Source of the DNA: VXNE01 sp965206615
GTDB taxonomy: Bacteria > Pseudomonadota > Gammaproteobacteria > Pseudomonadales > Azotimanducaceae
Direction: 5' to 3'
DNA: 64,000 nt
NCBI GenBank assembly: GCA_965206615.1
Contig: OZ242219.1
Coordinates: forward strand, 372,001-436,000
This document shows, one piece after another, positions 9,328-17,517 of this stretch. A program made the translations under genes and the position numbers. Under the pieces are notes generated by a model, which searched no databases, was not told the origin of the DNA, and saw only the letters and a program-made list of their open reading frames with translations. The first letter of the stretch is position 1. Each line of letters begins with the position of its first letter.

Positions 9328-9633
9328 ATGCAAGCCGAATATGATTTTTCAAAGGGCACGCGCGGAGCCATCCTGCGGCCAGCCGCCGGCAAGACGCGCA
9401 TCACCATCCGCATAGACGACGACGTGCTTGAGTGGTTCCGAGACCAAGTGCGTGCTGCCGGAGGCGGCAGCTATCAGACGCTCATCAACGCTGCGCTGCG
9501 AATTCACGTTGAGTCGCAGGCGACGCGGAGAATGCAGGAACGCGAGGATTTGGCCGAGGCGATTCGACCGGTGCTCCGAGAGGAGTTGGCCAAGTACGTC
9601 GTAACGCCCACCGGCGCCGATCCGGACTCCTGA
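9328..9633 (+). CDS. brnA: BrnA-family type II antitoxin (orphan)
   Basis: A 101-residue protein with the BrnA signature: N-terminal YDFSKGTRGAIL, then KTRITIRIDDDVLEWFRDQV and GGGSYQTLINAALR. These form the ribbon-helix-helix DNA-binding region typical of the family. BrnA neutralises the RNase BrnT and represses the brnTA promoter. Here only a stub of brnT remains upstream, so this is an antitoxin without its toxin. It may survive as a self-regulated repressor or protect against a BrnT encoded elsewhere. No strong ribosome binding site is visible just before the ATG, as expected for a gene formerly coupled to brnT translation. Confidence 0.82.
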   Translation: MQAEYDFSKGTRGAILRPAAGKTRITIRIDDDVLEWFRDQVRAAGGGSYQTLINAALRIHVESQATRRMQEREDLAEAIRPVLREELAKYVVTPTGADPDS

Positions 9634-9650
9634 ATCCCCGTCAGGTCGCG

Positions 9651-10838
9651 CTATCGCACGAACCCGGCCTCCCGAAGGCGCGCGATCTCGTCGGCCCCGA
9701 ACCCGCTCTCCCGCAGCACCTCGTCGGTATGCTCACCGAGCCCGGGCGAAGTGCGGAAGATCTCCGCCGGCGTCTCGCTGAAGCGGCCGCTCGGCCGCGG
9801 CTGACGCAGGAGACCGCCCACCGGATGGTCCACCTCGACGAGCGCGCCCATGGCCTGCACCTGGGGATCCCGGATCACTTCTTCGCGGGAGTTGATCTTG
9901 GCGAAGGGCACCTGGTTTTCCTCGAGTCGCGTACACAGCTCGTCCGTCTCGAAGCGGGCGTACCCCTCGTTCAGCAGTTCCTGGAAGAGGGTGCTGTGCG
10001 CCTGGCGCGCCGTCGGCGTCGAGAACCGTTCGTCTTCGAGCAGGTTCGGCATTTCGAGCGACCGGAAGAGCCCCGCCCACTCGCCGGGCTTGACGGGCAT
10101 CGTGGCGACGTAGCCGTCCGCCGTCCTGCGCACGAAGTACGCGTGCGATCCCGTCGGGAAGGTGGCCACCTCGTCGCCCACGAAGTGGAAGTTCGCCATG
10201 CTGTCGGGCCACAGGAAGAAGAGGCTCGCGTCGAGCATCGAGACTTCCACGCGTTGTCCGACGCCGGTGCGCTCGCGCGCGACGAGCGCCGAACAGATCG
10301 TCTGCGCGGCGGTCATGGAGGTGATCTTGTCGCACATGAGCGTGTTGACCATCACGGGCTGCTCGACCGCGGGGTCGGCCTGCAGGGCCGCGATGCCGGA
10401 AATGGCCTGGATGACCGCGTCGTAGACGCGCCGCCCGGCGTAGGGGCCGCTCGGGCCGACGCCATTGATCGATGCGAAGACCAGGCCGGGATTGATCTTG
10501 CGCAGGTCCTCCCACCCGACGCCGAGCCGGTCCATCACGCCCGGGCGGAAGTTCTCCATCAGCACGTCCGCGTCCGCCACGAGCCGGCGCAGCACGGCCT
10601 TGCCTGCGTCGCCGGACAGGTCGATGACGATCGAGCGCTTGTTGCGGTTCATCATGGCGAACGGACCGGAGAGGCCGCTGCGCGACATCCGGTACGGCGT
10701 GCGCATGGTGTCGCCCCCCGGCGGCGCCTCCACCTTGATCACGTCCGCACCCTGGTCGCCGAGAATCGATGCGGCGATCGGCCCGGAATAGATCGTGGTC
10801 ATGTCGATGACGCGTATGCCCGCAAGCGATCCCGCCAT
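9651..10838 (-). CDS. CaiB/BaiF family CoA-transferase (single domain)
   Basis: A 395-residue family III CoA-transferase, which moves CoA between carboxylic acids. Typical features are LAGIRVIDMTTIYSGP, the GADVIKVEAPPGGD segment, FAMMNRNKRSIVIDL, DVLMENFRPGVMDRLG and a predicted catalytic aspartate in LMCDKITSM. Length is normal for a single-domain member. The start is ATG 10838, with AGGA five bases upstream. It is divergent from the nitroreductase, with a 94-bp shared intergenic region. The substrates cannot be read from sequence; two other CoA-transferases in this window are double-length fusions. Confidence 0.88.
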   Translation of the reverse strand: MAGSLAGIRVIDMTTIYSGPIAASILGDQGADVIKVEAPPGGDTMRTPYRMSRSGLSGPFAMMNRNKRSIVIDLSGDAGKAVLRRLVADADVLMENFRPGVMDRLGVGWEDLRKINPGLVFASINGVGPSGPYAGRRVYDAVIQAISGIAALQADPAVEQPVMVNTLMCDKITSMTAAQTICSALVARERTGVGQRVEVSMLDASLFFLWPDSMANFHFVGDEVATFPTGSHAYFVRRTADGYVATMPVKPGEWAGLFRSLEMPNLLEDERFSTPTARQAHSTLFQELLNEGYARFETDELCTRLEENQVPFAKINSREEVIRDPQVQAMGALVEVDHPVGGLLRQPRPSGRFSETPAEIFRTSPGLGEHTDEVLRESGFGADEIARLREAGFVR

Positions 10839-10932
10839 ATCCTTCCTGCTCCCCAAATCCCTCGGTGTGACCGTATCATGTGAAGCGATTACAGCGTCGG
10901 GTGTCAAAGACGCCGGGACAACAGGAGCGGAC

Positions 10933-11565
10933 ATGTCGGACGAAATGGACCTTTTCGAGGCGATCTACCACTGCCGGGCCATGCGGCGTCTGAAGCCGGA
11001 GCCGGTGCCCGAGGAACTGCTCGTGCAGCTCATTGACGCGGCGAATCAGGCGCCCACCGGTTCCAATGTCCAGGGTGTGCGCTGGATCGTCGTGCGCGAC
11101 GCCGAGCAGCGGGCGAAGCTTGCCGCGCTCAACAAGAAGGCGGTGACGGCGTACATCGGCCCGGACTCGGGGCGCCCGGCGGCGTTGCCCCACCAGGGCG
11201 CGGACAAGCGCCAGCGCATGCTCGACGCCGTGCTGTGGCAGGCGGAGCACATGCAGGACATCCCGGTCCTCGTCATCGCCTGCTACGAGTTCGCCGAACC
11301 CGTTCCGCGCGGCGCCGCCGCCATCGGCGGCGGTTCGATCTGGCCCGCCGTGCAAAACCTCCTGCTGGCCGCCCGCGCGCTGGGCCTCGGCGCCGCCCCG
11401 ACGACCCTCGGACTGTCCGACCGCGACGCGGCGCGGGCCGTGCTCGAGCTGCCGGACAACATGGAAGCGTTCGCCCTCGTCCCCGTGGGGTATCCCATGG
11501 GGAATTTCGGCCCGGTCACCCGCCTGCCGGTCGAGGAGACCCTGCGGTGGGACCGCTGGAGCTGA
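10933..11565 (+). CDS. Nitroreductase-family FMN oxidoreductase
   Basis: A 210-residue protein of the nitroreductase fold. It starts DLFEAIYHCRAMRRLKPEPVP, the conserved FMN-phosphate region with paired arginines, followed by LIDAANQAPTGSNVQGVRW. Near the end a glycine-rich AARALGLGAAPTTLG is typical of the isoalloxazine site. Such enzymes reduce nitro groups, quinones or enones with NAD(P)H. ATG 10933 is preceded by GGAG with six bases spacing. The two-component genes begin 49 bp downstream in the same direction, but there is no specific evidence of a link. Confidence 0.85.
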   Translation: MSDEMDLFEAIYHCRAMRRLKPEPVPEELLVQLIDAANQAPTGSNVQGVRWIVVRDAEQRAKLAALNKKAVTAYIGPDSGRPAALPHQGADKRQRMLDAVLWQAEHMQDIPVLVIACYEFAEPVPRGAAAIGGGSIWPAVQNLLLAARALGLGAAPTTLGLSDRDAARAVLELPDNMEAFALVPVGYPMGNFGPVTRLPVEETLRWDRWS

Positions 11566-11614
11566 GCCCAGGCGAGGGTCGCGGGCCGTCGAGCCACGCC
11601 CGCCGGGTGATCTC

Positions 11615-12292
11615 GTGCGCAAGGTCCTGATCGCCGACGACGACGCGCACATCCGCGACGTGGTGTCCTTTGCGCTGCGTCGCGCCGGGTTCGGTACGGT
11701 GGACGCGGCCGACGGCCGTTCGGCACTCGCGGCGTTCCACGACGGATCCCCGGATCTCGTCGTGCTCGACGTGCTCATGCCGGAGATCGACGGCGTCGAC
11801 GTGTGCCGCGCGATCCGCCGGACGTCCAACGTGCCGATCCTGTTCCTCTCGTCGAAGACGGAGGAAGGCGACCGCGTGGCGGGTCTCGAGGCCGGCGGCG
11901 ACGACTATGTCACCAAGCCATTCAGTCCGCGTGAACTGGTGGCACGCGTGCGCGCGACATTCCGGGGGATCGATGCGCGGGCCGAGGAGAAGACCGAGGA
12001 ACTCGTCGCGGGCCCGCTGCTCATCGACGAACCGGCGCGTCGGGCGCTGCTCAATGGGGAGCCCCTGAGCCTGACCGGTACCGAGTTCGGCCTCCTCGCG
12101 ACGCTCGCGCGCAACGCCGGGACGGTGGTCGACCGGCCGACGCTGATGCGCGGCGCCTACGTCACCCGGCGCGTCGTGAGCGACCGCACGATCGACAGCC
12201 ACATCCGGCGTCTGCGCGAAAAGTTGCGTGCCGGGGGCTGGGACGCGATCCGGACGGTGCACGGCATGGGTTATCGCCTCGGTCTCGAGTGA
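11615..12292 (+). CDS. OmpR/PhoB-family response regulator
   Basis: A 225-residue two-domain regulator. The receiver (1-120) has the acidic pocket ADDD (8-10), the phospho-acceptor Asp52 in VLDVLMPEIDG, and the conserved Lys in YVTKPFSPRE. The C-terminal winged-helix domain contains LTGTEFGLLATLARN and ends TVHGMGYRLGLE. Translation starts at GTG 11615. Its stop overlaps the start of the sensor kinase gene (TGATG), showing translational coupling. The arrangement recalls CreB-CreC, but the signal and targets are not visible. Confidence 0.92.
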   Translation: MRKVLIADDDAHIRDVVSFALRRAGFGTVDAADGRSALAAFHDGSPDLVVLDVLMPEIDGVDVCRAIRRTSNVPILFLSSKTEEGDRVAGLEAGGDDYVTKPFSPRELVARVRATFRGIDARAEEKTEELVAGPLLIDEPARRALLNGEPLSLTGTEFGLLATLARNAGTVVDRPTLMRGAYVTRRVVSDRTIDSHIRRLREKLRAGGWDAIRTVHGMGYRLGLE

Positions 12293-13827
12293 TGTTCCGC
12301 CTGCGGCTTCGCACGGTCCTGCTGGTGGTCAGCCTGTTCGTCCTGGTGTTGCCGGTCGCGGCGGTACAGGTGCTGCGCCTCTACGAGAGCGCGCTGCTGC
12401 GGCAGACGGAGTCGGAGCTGAACGCCCAGGCGGCGTTCGCGGCGGCGGCTTACCGCGCCGCTTTCCGCAAGCTGTCACCGGCGGCCATCGACGGCCACGA
12501 GAGGGTCAGGGAAGTCGTACCGCAAGGGCCGCCGGTGACCCTCGACCTGGCCCGGTCTCCCGTCCATTCCCCGTTGCCTCCAGCGGAGCCGGGCGCCGTG
12601 CTGGACGATGTTGCACGCCGCGTCGGTGCGGAGGTGGCGCCGATGCTGGCGGATGCCGCGTCGAAGACCGGCGCGGAGATCCGTATCGTCGACCCCTGGG
12701 GGACGGTCGCCGCGACCACGGGCGTGGATGGGGGCCTGTCGCTCGCCCGCCGGGAGGAAGTCGATGCCGCGTTGCGCGGCAGTGGCGCCAGTCGGTTGCG
12801 GCGCACGGCGGAAGGGGACATCGCCCCTGTCGCAGCCATCAGCCGCAGCGTCGGGATGGTCGTGGTGGTTGCCGAGCCGATTGCGCTGGACGCCGGGATC
12901 ATCGGCGCTGTGACCCTGTGGCGCGCGCCGCCGACCATTCTCAACGCGTTGTCCAACAAGTGGTTCCTGCTGCTGCAGGCGACGGTCCTGGTGCTGGCGG
13001 TGGTATTCGGGATCGCGTCGTTCACCGCACGCACCCTGGTGCTGCCGATCCAGCGCCTGGCGCGGGACGCCGAGCGCCTGTCCGCGGGCGAAACCGACGC
13101 GTTCGAGCAGCGGCGCCACTACCGGGTCCGGGAGATCGCGGAACTGGCGGACACGGTGGCGGCGATGGCCTCGAACCTGCAGTGGCGCGCCGGGTACGTC
13201 AGGGACCTCGCACGCCACGTCAGCCACGAGTTCAAGACGCCCATCACCGCGATCCAGGGTGCGGTGGAGGTGCTGCGCGATCACCTGGAGGACATGACGA
13301 CCGCCGAGCGTACGCACTTCCTCGACAACGTGGCGGCGGATGTGGAGCGTCTCGACCGCCTGACGTTGCGTCTGCTGGAGCTGGCGCGCGCGGACATGTC
13401 GGAGGCGAGCGACGAGGTGACCGACGTGCTGGATACGGCACGGGAGCTCGGCAACGGTGCGGTGCACGTCGCGCCCGGGCAAGCGATGGCGCGGATCGGG
13501 CGGGCGTCGCTGGAAGCGGTCCTGGCCAACCTGGTCGAGAACGCCGTCCAGCATGGCGCGTCTCGGGTCGATGTTCGGGCAGATCGCGAAGGCGACACCG
13601 TGGCGGTCCGGGTGGAAGACGACGGCGCGGGCATCTCGCCCGGCAATCGTGGGCGGATCTTCGAACCGTTCTTCACCACGCGGCGGGATCGGGGCGGTAC
13701 GGGCCTCGGCCTCGCCATCAGCCAGGCGCTCGTGCGCAACGCCGGCGGCTCGATCGAACTCGCGCCGTCGGAACGCGGGGCATCGTTCCGGGTCTCGCTG
13801 CCGAACGCTTCCGCGCAGGAGCGCTGA
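12292..13827 (+). CDS. Membrane sensor histidine kinase
   Basis: A 511-residue partner of the preceding regulator. An N-terminal membrane helix (about 7-28) is followed by a periplasmic domain of about 190 residues, a second helix (WFLLLQATVLVLAVVFGIAS) and a HAMP-like linker. Next come a HisKA dimerisation domain with the phospho-accepting His in HVSHEFKTPITAI and a HATPase_c domain (N box NLVENAVQHGA, G1 DDGAGIS, G2 GTGLGLAIS). The ATG overlaps the stop of the regulator gene. The periplasmic region has no recognisable ligand motif, so the stimulus is unknown. CreC-like organisation is a possibility. Confidence 0.92.
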   Translation: MFRLRLRTVLLVVSLFVLVLPVAAVQVLRLYESALLRQTESELNAQAAFAAAAYRAAFRKLSPAAIDGHERVREVVPQGPPVTLDLARSPVHSPLPPAEPGAVLDDVARRVGAEVAPMLADAASKTGAEIRIVDPWGTVAATTGVDGGLSLARREEVDAALRGSGASRLRRTAEGDIAPVAAISRSVGMVVVVAEPIALDAGIIGAVTLWRAPPTILNALSNKWFLLLQATVLVLAVVFGIASFTARTLVLPIQRLARDAERLSAGETDAFEQRRHYRVREIAELADTVAAMASNLQWRAGYVRDLARHVSHEFKTPITAIQGAVEVLRDHLEDMTTAERTHFLDNVAADVERLDRLTLRLLELARADMSEASDEVTDVLDTARELGNGAVHVAPGQAMARIGRASLEAVLANLVENAVQHGASRVDVRADREGDTVAVRVEDDGAGISPGNRGRIFEPFFTTRRDRGGTGLGLAISQALVRNAGGSIELAPSERGASFRVSLPNASAQER

Positions 13828-13881
13828 CCAAAGCCAGCCTTGTGCGTTCGCCTGAGCGGTCGCGGCGGGGCCGACGCCGAG

Positions 13882-14844
13882 TCAGTACCCGAGCGCCTTG
13901 TCGATGACGCCCTCGAGCGGCTCTCCTGCGCGGAACCGTGCCAGGTTGTCGACGAACCGGTCGAGGTTGCGACCCGCGCGGAACTGGCTCGCGCCGGCCG
14001 TGTGCGGCGTCATCGCCACGTTGGGCAGCGCCCACAGTCGGCTGTCGGCGGGCAACGGTTCCCGCGGCGCCACGTCCAGCGCGGCACCGGCGATCTCGCC
14101 GGACTCGAGGGCGGCCACCAGGTCGTCCTCGACCATCACCTCGCCGCGCGTCACGTTCACGAGCCACGCGGTGGAGCGCATGCGCGCCAACGCGGCTGCG
14201 TCGAAGCGGCCCCGCGTCTCCGGCGTCAGCGGACAGCAGACCGCCACGACATCCGATGTCGCGAGCAACTCCTCGAAGCGGTCCGGCCCCCAGACCTCGT
14301 CCACTTCCGGCGACGTCGGCACCGCGTCCCGGTCCAGGGCCTGCACCGTCATGCCGAACGCCACGGCGCGCCGGGCCATGGCGCGACCGGTGCCGCCGAA
14401 GCCGAAGATGCCCATCACGGCGCCGGTCAGTTCCACTTCCTGACTGCGCATCTCGGGGCGGTGGTTCCAGGCGTCGGGCCCGTATCTGAGGGCCGTGCCG
14501 AGCTGGCGCGTGAGCATCAGCAGCAGGCCGAACCCGTGGTCCGCCAGGTGTTCGCCGACCAGGCCCTTTTCGCTGGTGAGCACGACGTCGCTGTCGCGGA
14601 ACTCGGCGTAGAAGAAGGCGTCCACCCCGGAGGAGATGGACTGCACCCAGCGGAGCCGGCGGGCCGCCAGGAACATCTCGCGGGTGACGAAACCCAACAC
14701 GACGTCCGCATCGGCGATGTGGCGGATCGCCTCGCGGTGGTCCGAGACGACGATGTCCGCGTCCCCGGCGGCCGAACGGATGCGGGCCAGATCGGTTTCC
14801 GTGACTTCCTGCAGCGTCAGCCCCGGAATGATGAGTATCTTCAT
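13882..14844 (-). CDS. D-2-hydroxyacid dehydrogenase family protein
   Basis: A 320-residue NAD(P)-dependent dehydrogenase of the D-isomer 2-hydroxyacid family. The nucleotide-binding loop is GIFGFGGTGRAMARR. The catalytic set is visible as Arg in NVTRGEVM, Glu in LDVAPREPLP and His in MTPHTAGAS. It is the last gene of the six-gene nitrile hydratase operon; its ATG overlaps the stop of the hydratase gene (ATGA). In this context it could reduce or oxidise a 2-oxo/2-hydroxy acid derived from nitrile degradation; that role is inferred. Confidence 0.86.
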   Translation of the reverse strand: MKILIIPGLTLQEVTETDLARIRSAAGDADIVVSDHREAIRHIADADVVLGFVTREMFLAARRLRWVQSISSGVDAFFYAEFRDSDVVLTSEKGLVGEHLADHGFGLLLMLTRQLGTALRYGPDAWNHRPEMRSQEVELTGAVMGIFGFGGTGRAMARRAVAFGMTVQALDRDAVPTSPEVDEVWGPDRFEELLATSDVVAVCCPLTPETRGRFDAAALARMRSTAWLVNVTRGEVMVEDDLVAALESGEIAGAALDVAPREPLPADSRLWALPNVAMTPHTAGASQFRAGRNLDRFVDNLARFRAGEPLEGVIDKALGY

Positions 14845-15533
14845 TTGAACGTCACCTCGACGGTTCCAAGGCTGGCTCCAAAGTCGCCCCGCCAGTGCGA
14901 AGGGGCCGCCACGGGACGCCGCGCGAATGCGCCGGTAATCACGCGCTGCCCCGGTTCGAGCGCGAGCCCGAAGCGCCCGAGTTGCATGGCGAGGGCGGCG
15001 AGGGAGGCGAAGTGGTCGTCGATGTGGCCGCGGGCCGCGACGGTCTGCACCGCGACGCCATCGCAGGACAGGGTGACCTCGAGCGCTGCGAAGTCGATGT
15101 CCGAGGTGGGCCGCTGTGGGCCCGCAACGATGCCCCATTGGGAGAGGTTGTCCGCCAGGCGGTCCTCTGCGGAGGCGTCGCGCGGCAGGCGTGGTTCGTT
15201 GATCTCGAAGCCGGGCGACACGCCCGCGATCGAGCCGACCACGGTGTCGCGGGAGACGGCGCCGCCGTCGCTTCGGATCGTCTCGCCGATGGTGAAGCAC
15301 ACCTCGTTCTCCACGTTGACCGCATCGAAGGCGCCGCGGGACAGGGTGGCGCCGCTGTCGAATACGCGGCTCTGAAGGAGATAGCCGAACGGTCGAAATC
15401 CGGGACCCATGGCGTCGCGGGACGCCCCGGAGGTCAGCCCCACCTTCCATCCCGCCAGGACTTCGCCGGCGGCGATCTTCGCCTCGAGGACCTCGATCTG
15501 CCGGCGCAGTCCGTCCGTCAGTGGATCAGGCAT
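14841..15533 (-). CDS. 2-keto-4-pentenoate hydratase / FAH-family protein
   Basis: A 230-residue protein resembling MhpD-type 2-oxopent-4-enoate hydratases of the fumarylacetoacetate hydrolase superfamily. Visible features are GWKVGLTSGASRDAMG, FGYLLQSRVFDSGATL, the metal-binding acidic segment VENEVCFTIGE, FEINEPRLP, and a C-terminal GQRVITGAFARRPV. Related enzymes add water to 2-oxo-4-enoic acids, or act as decarboxylases. The ATG at 15533 lies inside the 3' end of the LLM gene (8-bp overlap), and its own stop overlaps the dehydrogenase start, so the three genes are translationally coupled. Confidence 0.83.
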   Translation of the reverse strand: MPDPLTDGLRRQIEVLEAKIAAGEVLAGWKVGLTSGASRDAMGPGFRPFGYLLQSRVFDSGATLSRGAFDAVNVENEVCFTIGETIRSDGGAVSRDTVVGSIAGVSPGFEINEPRLPRDASAEDRLADNLSQWGIVAGPQRPTSDIDFAALEVTLSCDGVAVQTVAARGHIDDHFASLAALAMQLGRFGLALEPGQRVITGAFARRPVAAPSHWRGDFGASLGTVEVTFK

Positions 15534-16392
15534 CGGCGTACTGCTCGATGCGTGATTTCCAGGCGAGCGCCTCCTCCGGCGTGCCGACGTTCGCACCCAT
15601 GCCCGGGAAGGGCGATACCGGCAGCAGGACCCGCGACACGCCGAGGTTGGCGAGGTGGTCGAGTTCGCCGAGGTCGGCCGGCACGCTGAGGGTGATCTCG
15701 ATCTCGGCGGGGTCGCGGCCGTGCTCGCGCGCGGTCTGGCGGGCGAGTTCGATGAGGTCTTCGCGCGTCTCGCGTGCCGGAAAGAAGCCGTCTCCCAGCC
15801 GTCCGGCGCGCCGCGCGGCGGCCTTCGAATGCCCCCCCACGATGATGGGAACGCTGCCGCCGGGCGGTTGCGGCAGGCAGTAGGCGTTCTCGAAATCGAA
15901 GAACTTGCCGTGAAAGGTGGGGGCCTCCATGCTCCAAAGGGCGCGCATCACGGCCACGTACTCGTCGGTGCGCTCGGCCCGCTCGGCGAACGGCGCGCCG
16001 ATGGTGTCGAACTCTTCCTTCAGCCAGCCGACACCGATGCCGAGCAGGGCGCGTCCTCGCGACATGCAGTCGAGCGTCGCGACCTGCTTCGCCGTGATGA
16101 CGGGATTGTGCTGGGGCAGGATGAGGATGCCGGTCGCGAGCTTGATGCGCGAGGTCGCGGCGGCGATATAGGCCATCCAGATCAACGGATCCGGGATCGG
16201 CATGTCGTCGCGGGGACCCATCCTGCCGTTGGGCGAGTATGGGTAGGCCGATTCGTAGCCGAGCGGTACCACGGTGTGCTCGACCGTCCAGGCGGACTCG
16301 AAGCCGGCTTCCTCCGCGGCCTGCATGAGTTCGATGGCGTTTGCCGGGTCGACGAAGCGTCCGACGTTGCAGTAGCGCAGTCCGAATTTCAC
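15526..16392 (-). CDS. LLM-class (F420-type) flavin-dependent oxidoreductase
   Basis: A 288-residue luciferase-like monooxygenase-fold protein, of the group often annotated F420-dependent. Seen are KFGLRYCNVGRFVDPANAIEL at the N-terminus, SAWTVEHTVVP, ATSRIKLATGILILPQHNPV, LLGIGVGWLKEEFD and PIIVGGHSKAAARRAGRLGDGFFP, all typical. Whether it uses FMN or F420 cannot be decided here. It starts at GTG 16392 with AGGAG six bases upstream. It follows the nitrile hydratase activator gene by 37 bp, so it probably belongs to the same transcript. Confidence 0.87.
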   Translation of the reverse strand: MKFGLRYCNVGRFVDPANAIELMQAAEEAGFESAWTVEHTVVPLGYESAYPYSPNGRMGPRDDMPIPDPLIWMAYIAAATSRIKLATGILILPQHNPVITAKQVATLDCMSRGRALLGIGVGWLKEEFDTIGAPFAERAERTDEYVAVMRALWSMEAPTFHGKFFDFENAYCLPQPPGGSVPIIVGGHSKAAARRAGRLGDGFFPARETREDLIELARQTAREHGRDPAEIEITLSVPADLGELDHLANLGVSRVLLPVSPFPGMGANVGTPEEALAWKSRIEQYADA

Positions 16393-16429
16393 GGATTCTC
16401 CTTTTCTCCGATTGCGGTGGGTGCCCCTT

Positions 16430-16855
16430 TCATTGGACAGGTCGGAGCTGTCCTGCATCCATGCTATCAGCACGCCGGGCTTGCGAAGCCGGCTCCGTGG
16501 CCGCTCGGTCGAGGCGCACCGGCTGCCCGTGCGGGGTGTTCCGATAGGCTTCGCGCCAGGCCGCTGCCAGCTCGCTCAACTCCGAGCGGGTGGCGACGCC
16601 CTTCTCCGTGAGCAGCGTCTCGAGGGCGTTCAGCCAGCAGGTGAAATAGTCTTCCGTGCCCCGTTCGGCGAGCTGGGCGATCTCTCTTGCCAGGGTCTGC
16701 GACCACTCCGGCCAGGAGAACACCCCGCCCGCGTGCAACCCGACGGTCAGGGCGAAAGCCTCCGCCTGCCACGGCTCTTCGAACGCGCCGCTGTCAGCGG
16801 CGGCGAGCGCATCGGCAAACGGCGCGGCCAGCGGGACCGGCGTGTCCACGCTCAC
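16430..16855 (-). CDS. Nitrile hydratase activator / accessory protein (P14K/NhlE-like)
   Basis: A 141-residue protein that resembles nitrile hydratase accessory proteins, which deliver cobalt-loaded alpha subunit by subunit exchange. It resembles the beta-subunit N-terminal helical region (PFADALAAADSGAFEEPWQAEAFALTVGLHAGGVFSW...). Near its C-terminal half it has LNALETLLTEKGVATRSEL. The GTG start overlaps the stop of the beta-subunit gene (GTGA). Position directly after alpha and beta is the classic order for cobalt-type enzymes. The last 25 residues are charged and not conserved in any way I recognise. Confidence 0.85.
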   Translation of the reverse strand: MSVDTPVPLAAPFADALAAADSGAFEEPWQAEAFALTVGLHAGGVFSWPEWSQTLAREIAQLAERGTEDYFTCWLNALETLLTEKGVATRSELSELAAAWREAYRNTPHGQPVRLDRAATEPASQARRADSMDAGQLRPVQ

Positions 16856-17517
16856 GTTGCGGCCTCGAGGTAGGGCTCCCAGAGGTCCAGGGTGACGCTG
16901 TCGCGCGCGGGCGCCTCGGGGCCCCACAGGGTCCGTGCCGCAAAACGCACCGCGTAGAGATGCCGGGGATCCTCGCCCTGCATCTCGGCGTGGGAGTCCG
17001 GAAAGACGTGCACGCCGCGGTAGCCGACGACGGCGCCGGTCTTGCCGCGTACGTAACCGGGCAGGCGGGTATGCGTCGCGGGGTGGAGGTTCCGGGCGCG
17101 CACGGAATCTCCGCTGGCGAAGGCGGCTTCCGTCGAAGGGTCCCGCTCGGTGGGGCGCCCGCTCCTGGCCACGTGCAGCAGGGCGGCGGCCGGCAGCGGT
17201 TCGTGATCCTTCGGGGCGGGTGGCGGCGCTGCGCCGCGCTCGATGGCCGCCAGTGCCGCCGCGTCGACCAGACCGGCTGCCGTGGTCGCTTTCAGCAACC
17301 GGGCGAACCAGCGCTCGAAGTAGCCTTGCAAGTACTTCGACGGGGGCAGGATCTCGAGTTCGAACCGCCCACGGTCGAGGTTCGATCGCAAGTGTCTTCC
17401 AGCGGCGAGGGTCAGCGCGAAGACCCGCCGCTCCCAGTCGTCGTGAAACGGGTTTGCCGCGGAGGGATCGACGGGTCCGTAGCCGTGCATGCCCCCCATG
17501 TCGTGGATGCCGTTCAT
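16852..17517 (-). CDS. nthB: Nitrile hydratase beta subunit
   Basis: A 221-residue beta subunit. It begins MNGIHDMGGMHGYGPV, the family hallmark, and contains HDDWERRVFALTLA and SKYLQGYFERWFARL. The C-terminal SH3-like half includes RARNLHPATHTRLPGYVRGKTG and ends TLDLWEPYLE. With the alpha subunit it forms the enzyme that hydrates nitriles to amides in the cytoplasm. The ATG overlaps the alpha-subunit stop (ATGA), and its own stop overlaps the accessory gene start. Length is normal. Confidence 0.95.
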   Translation of the reverse strand: MNGIHDMGGMHGYGPVDPSAANPFHDDWERRVFALTLAAGRHLRSNLDRGRFELEILPPSKYLQGYFERWFARLLKATTAAGLVDAAALAAIERGAAPPPAPKDHEPLPAAALLHVARSGRPTERDPSTEAAFASGDSVRARNLHPATHTRLPGYVRGKTGAVVGYRGVHVFPDSHAEMQGEDPRHLYAVRFAARTLWGPEAPARDSVTLDLWEPYLEAAT

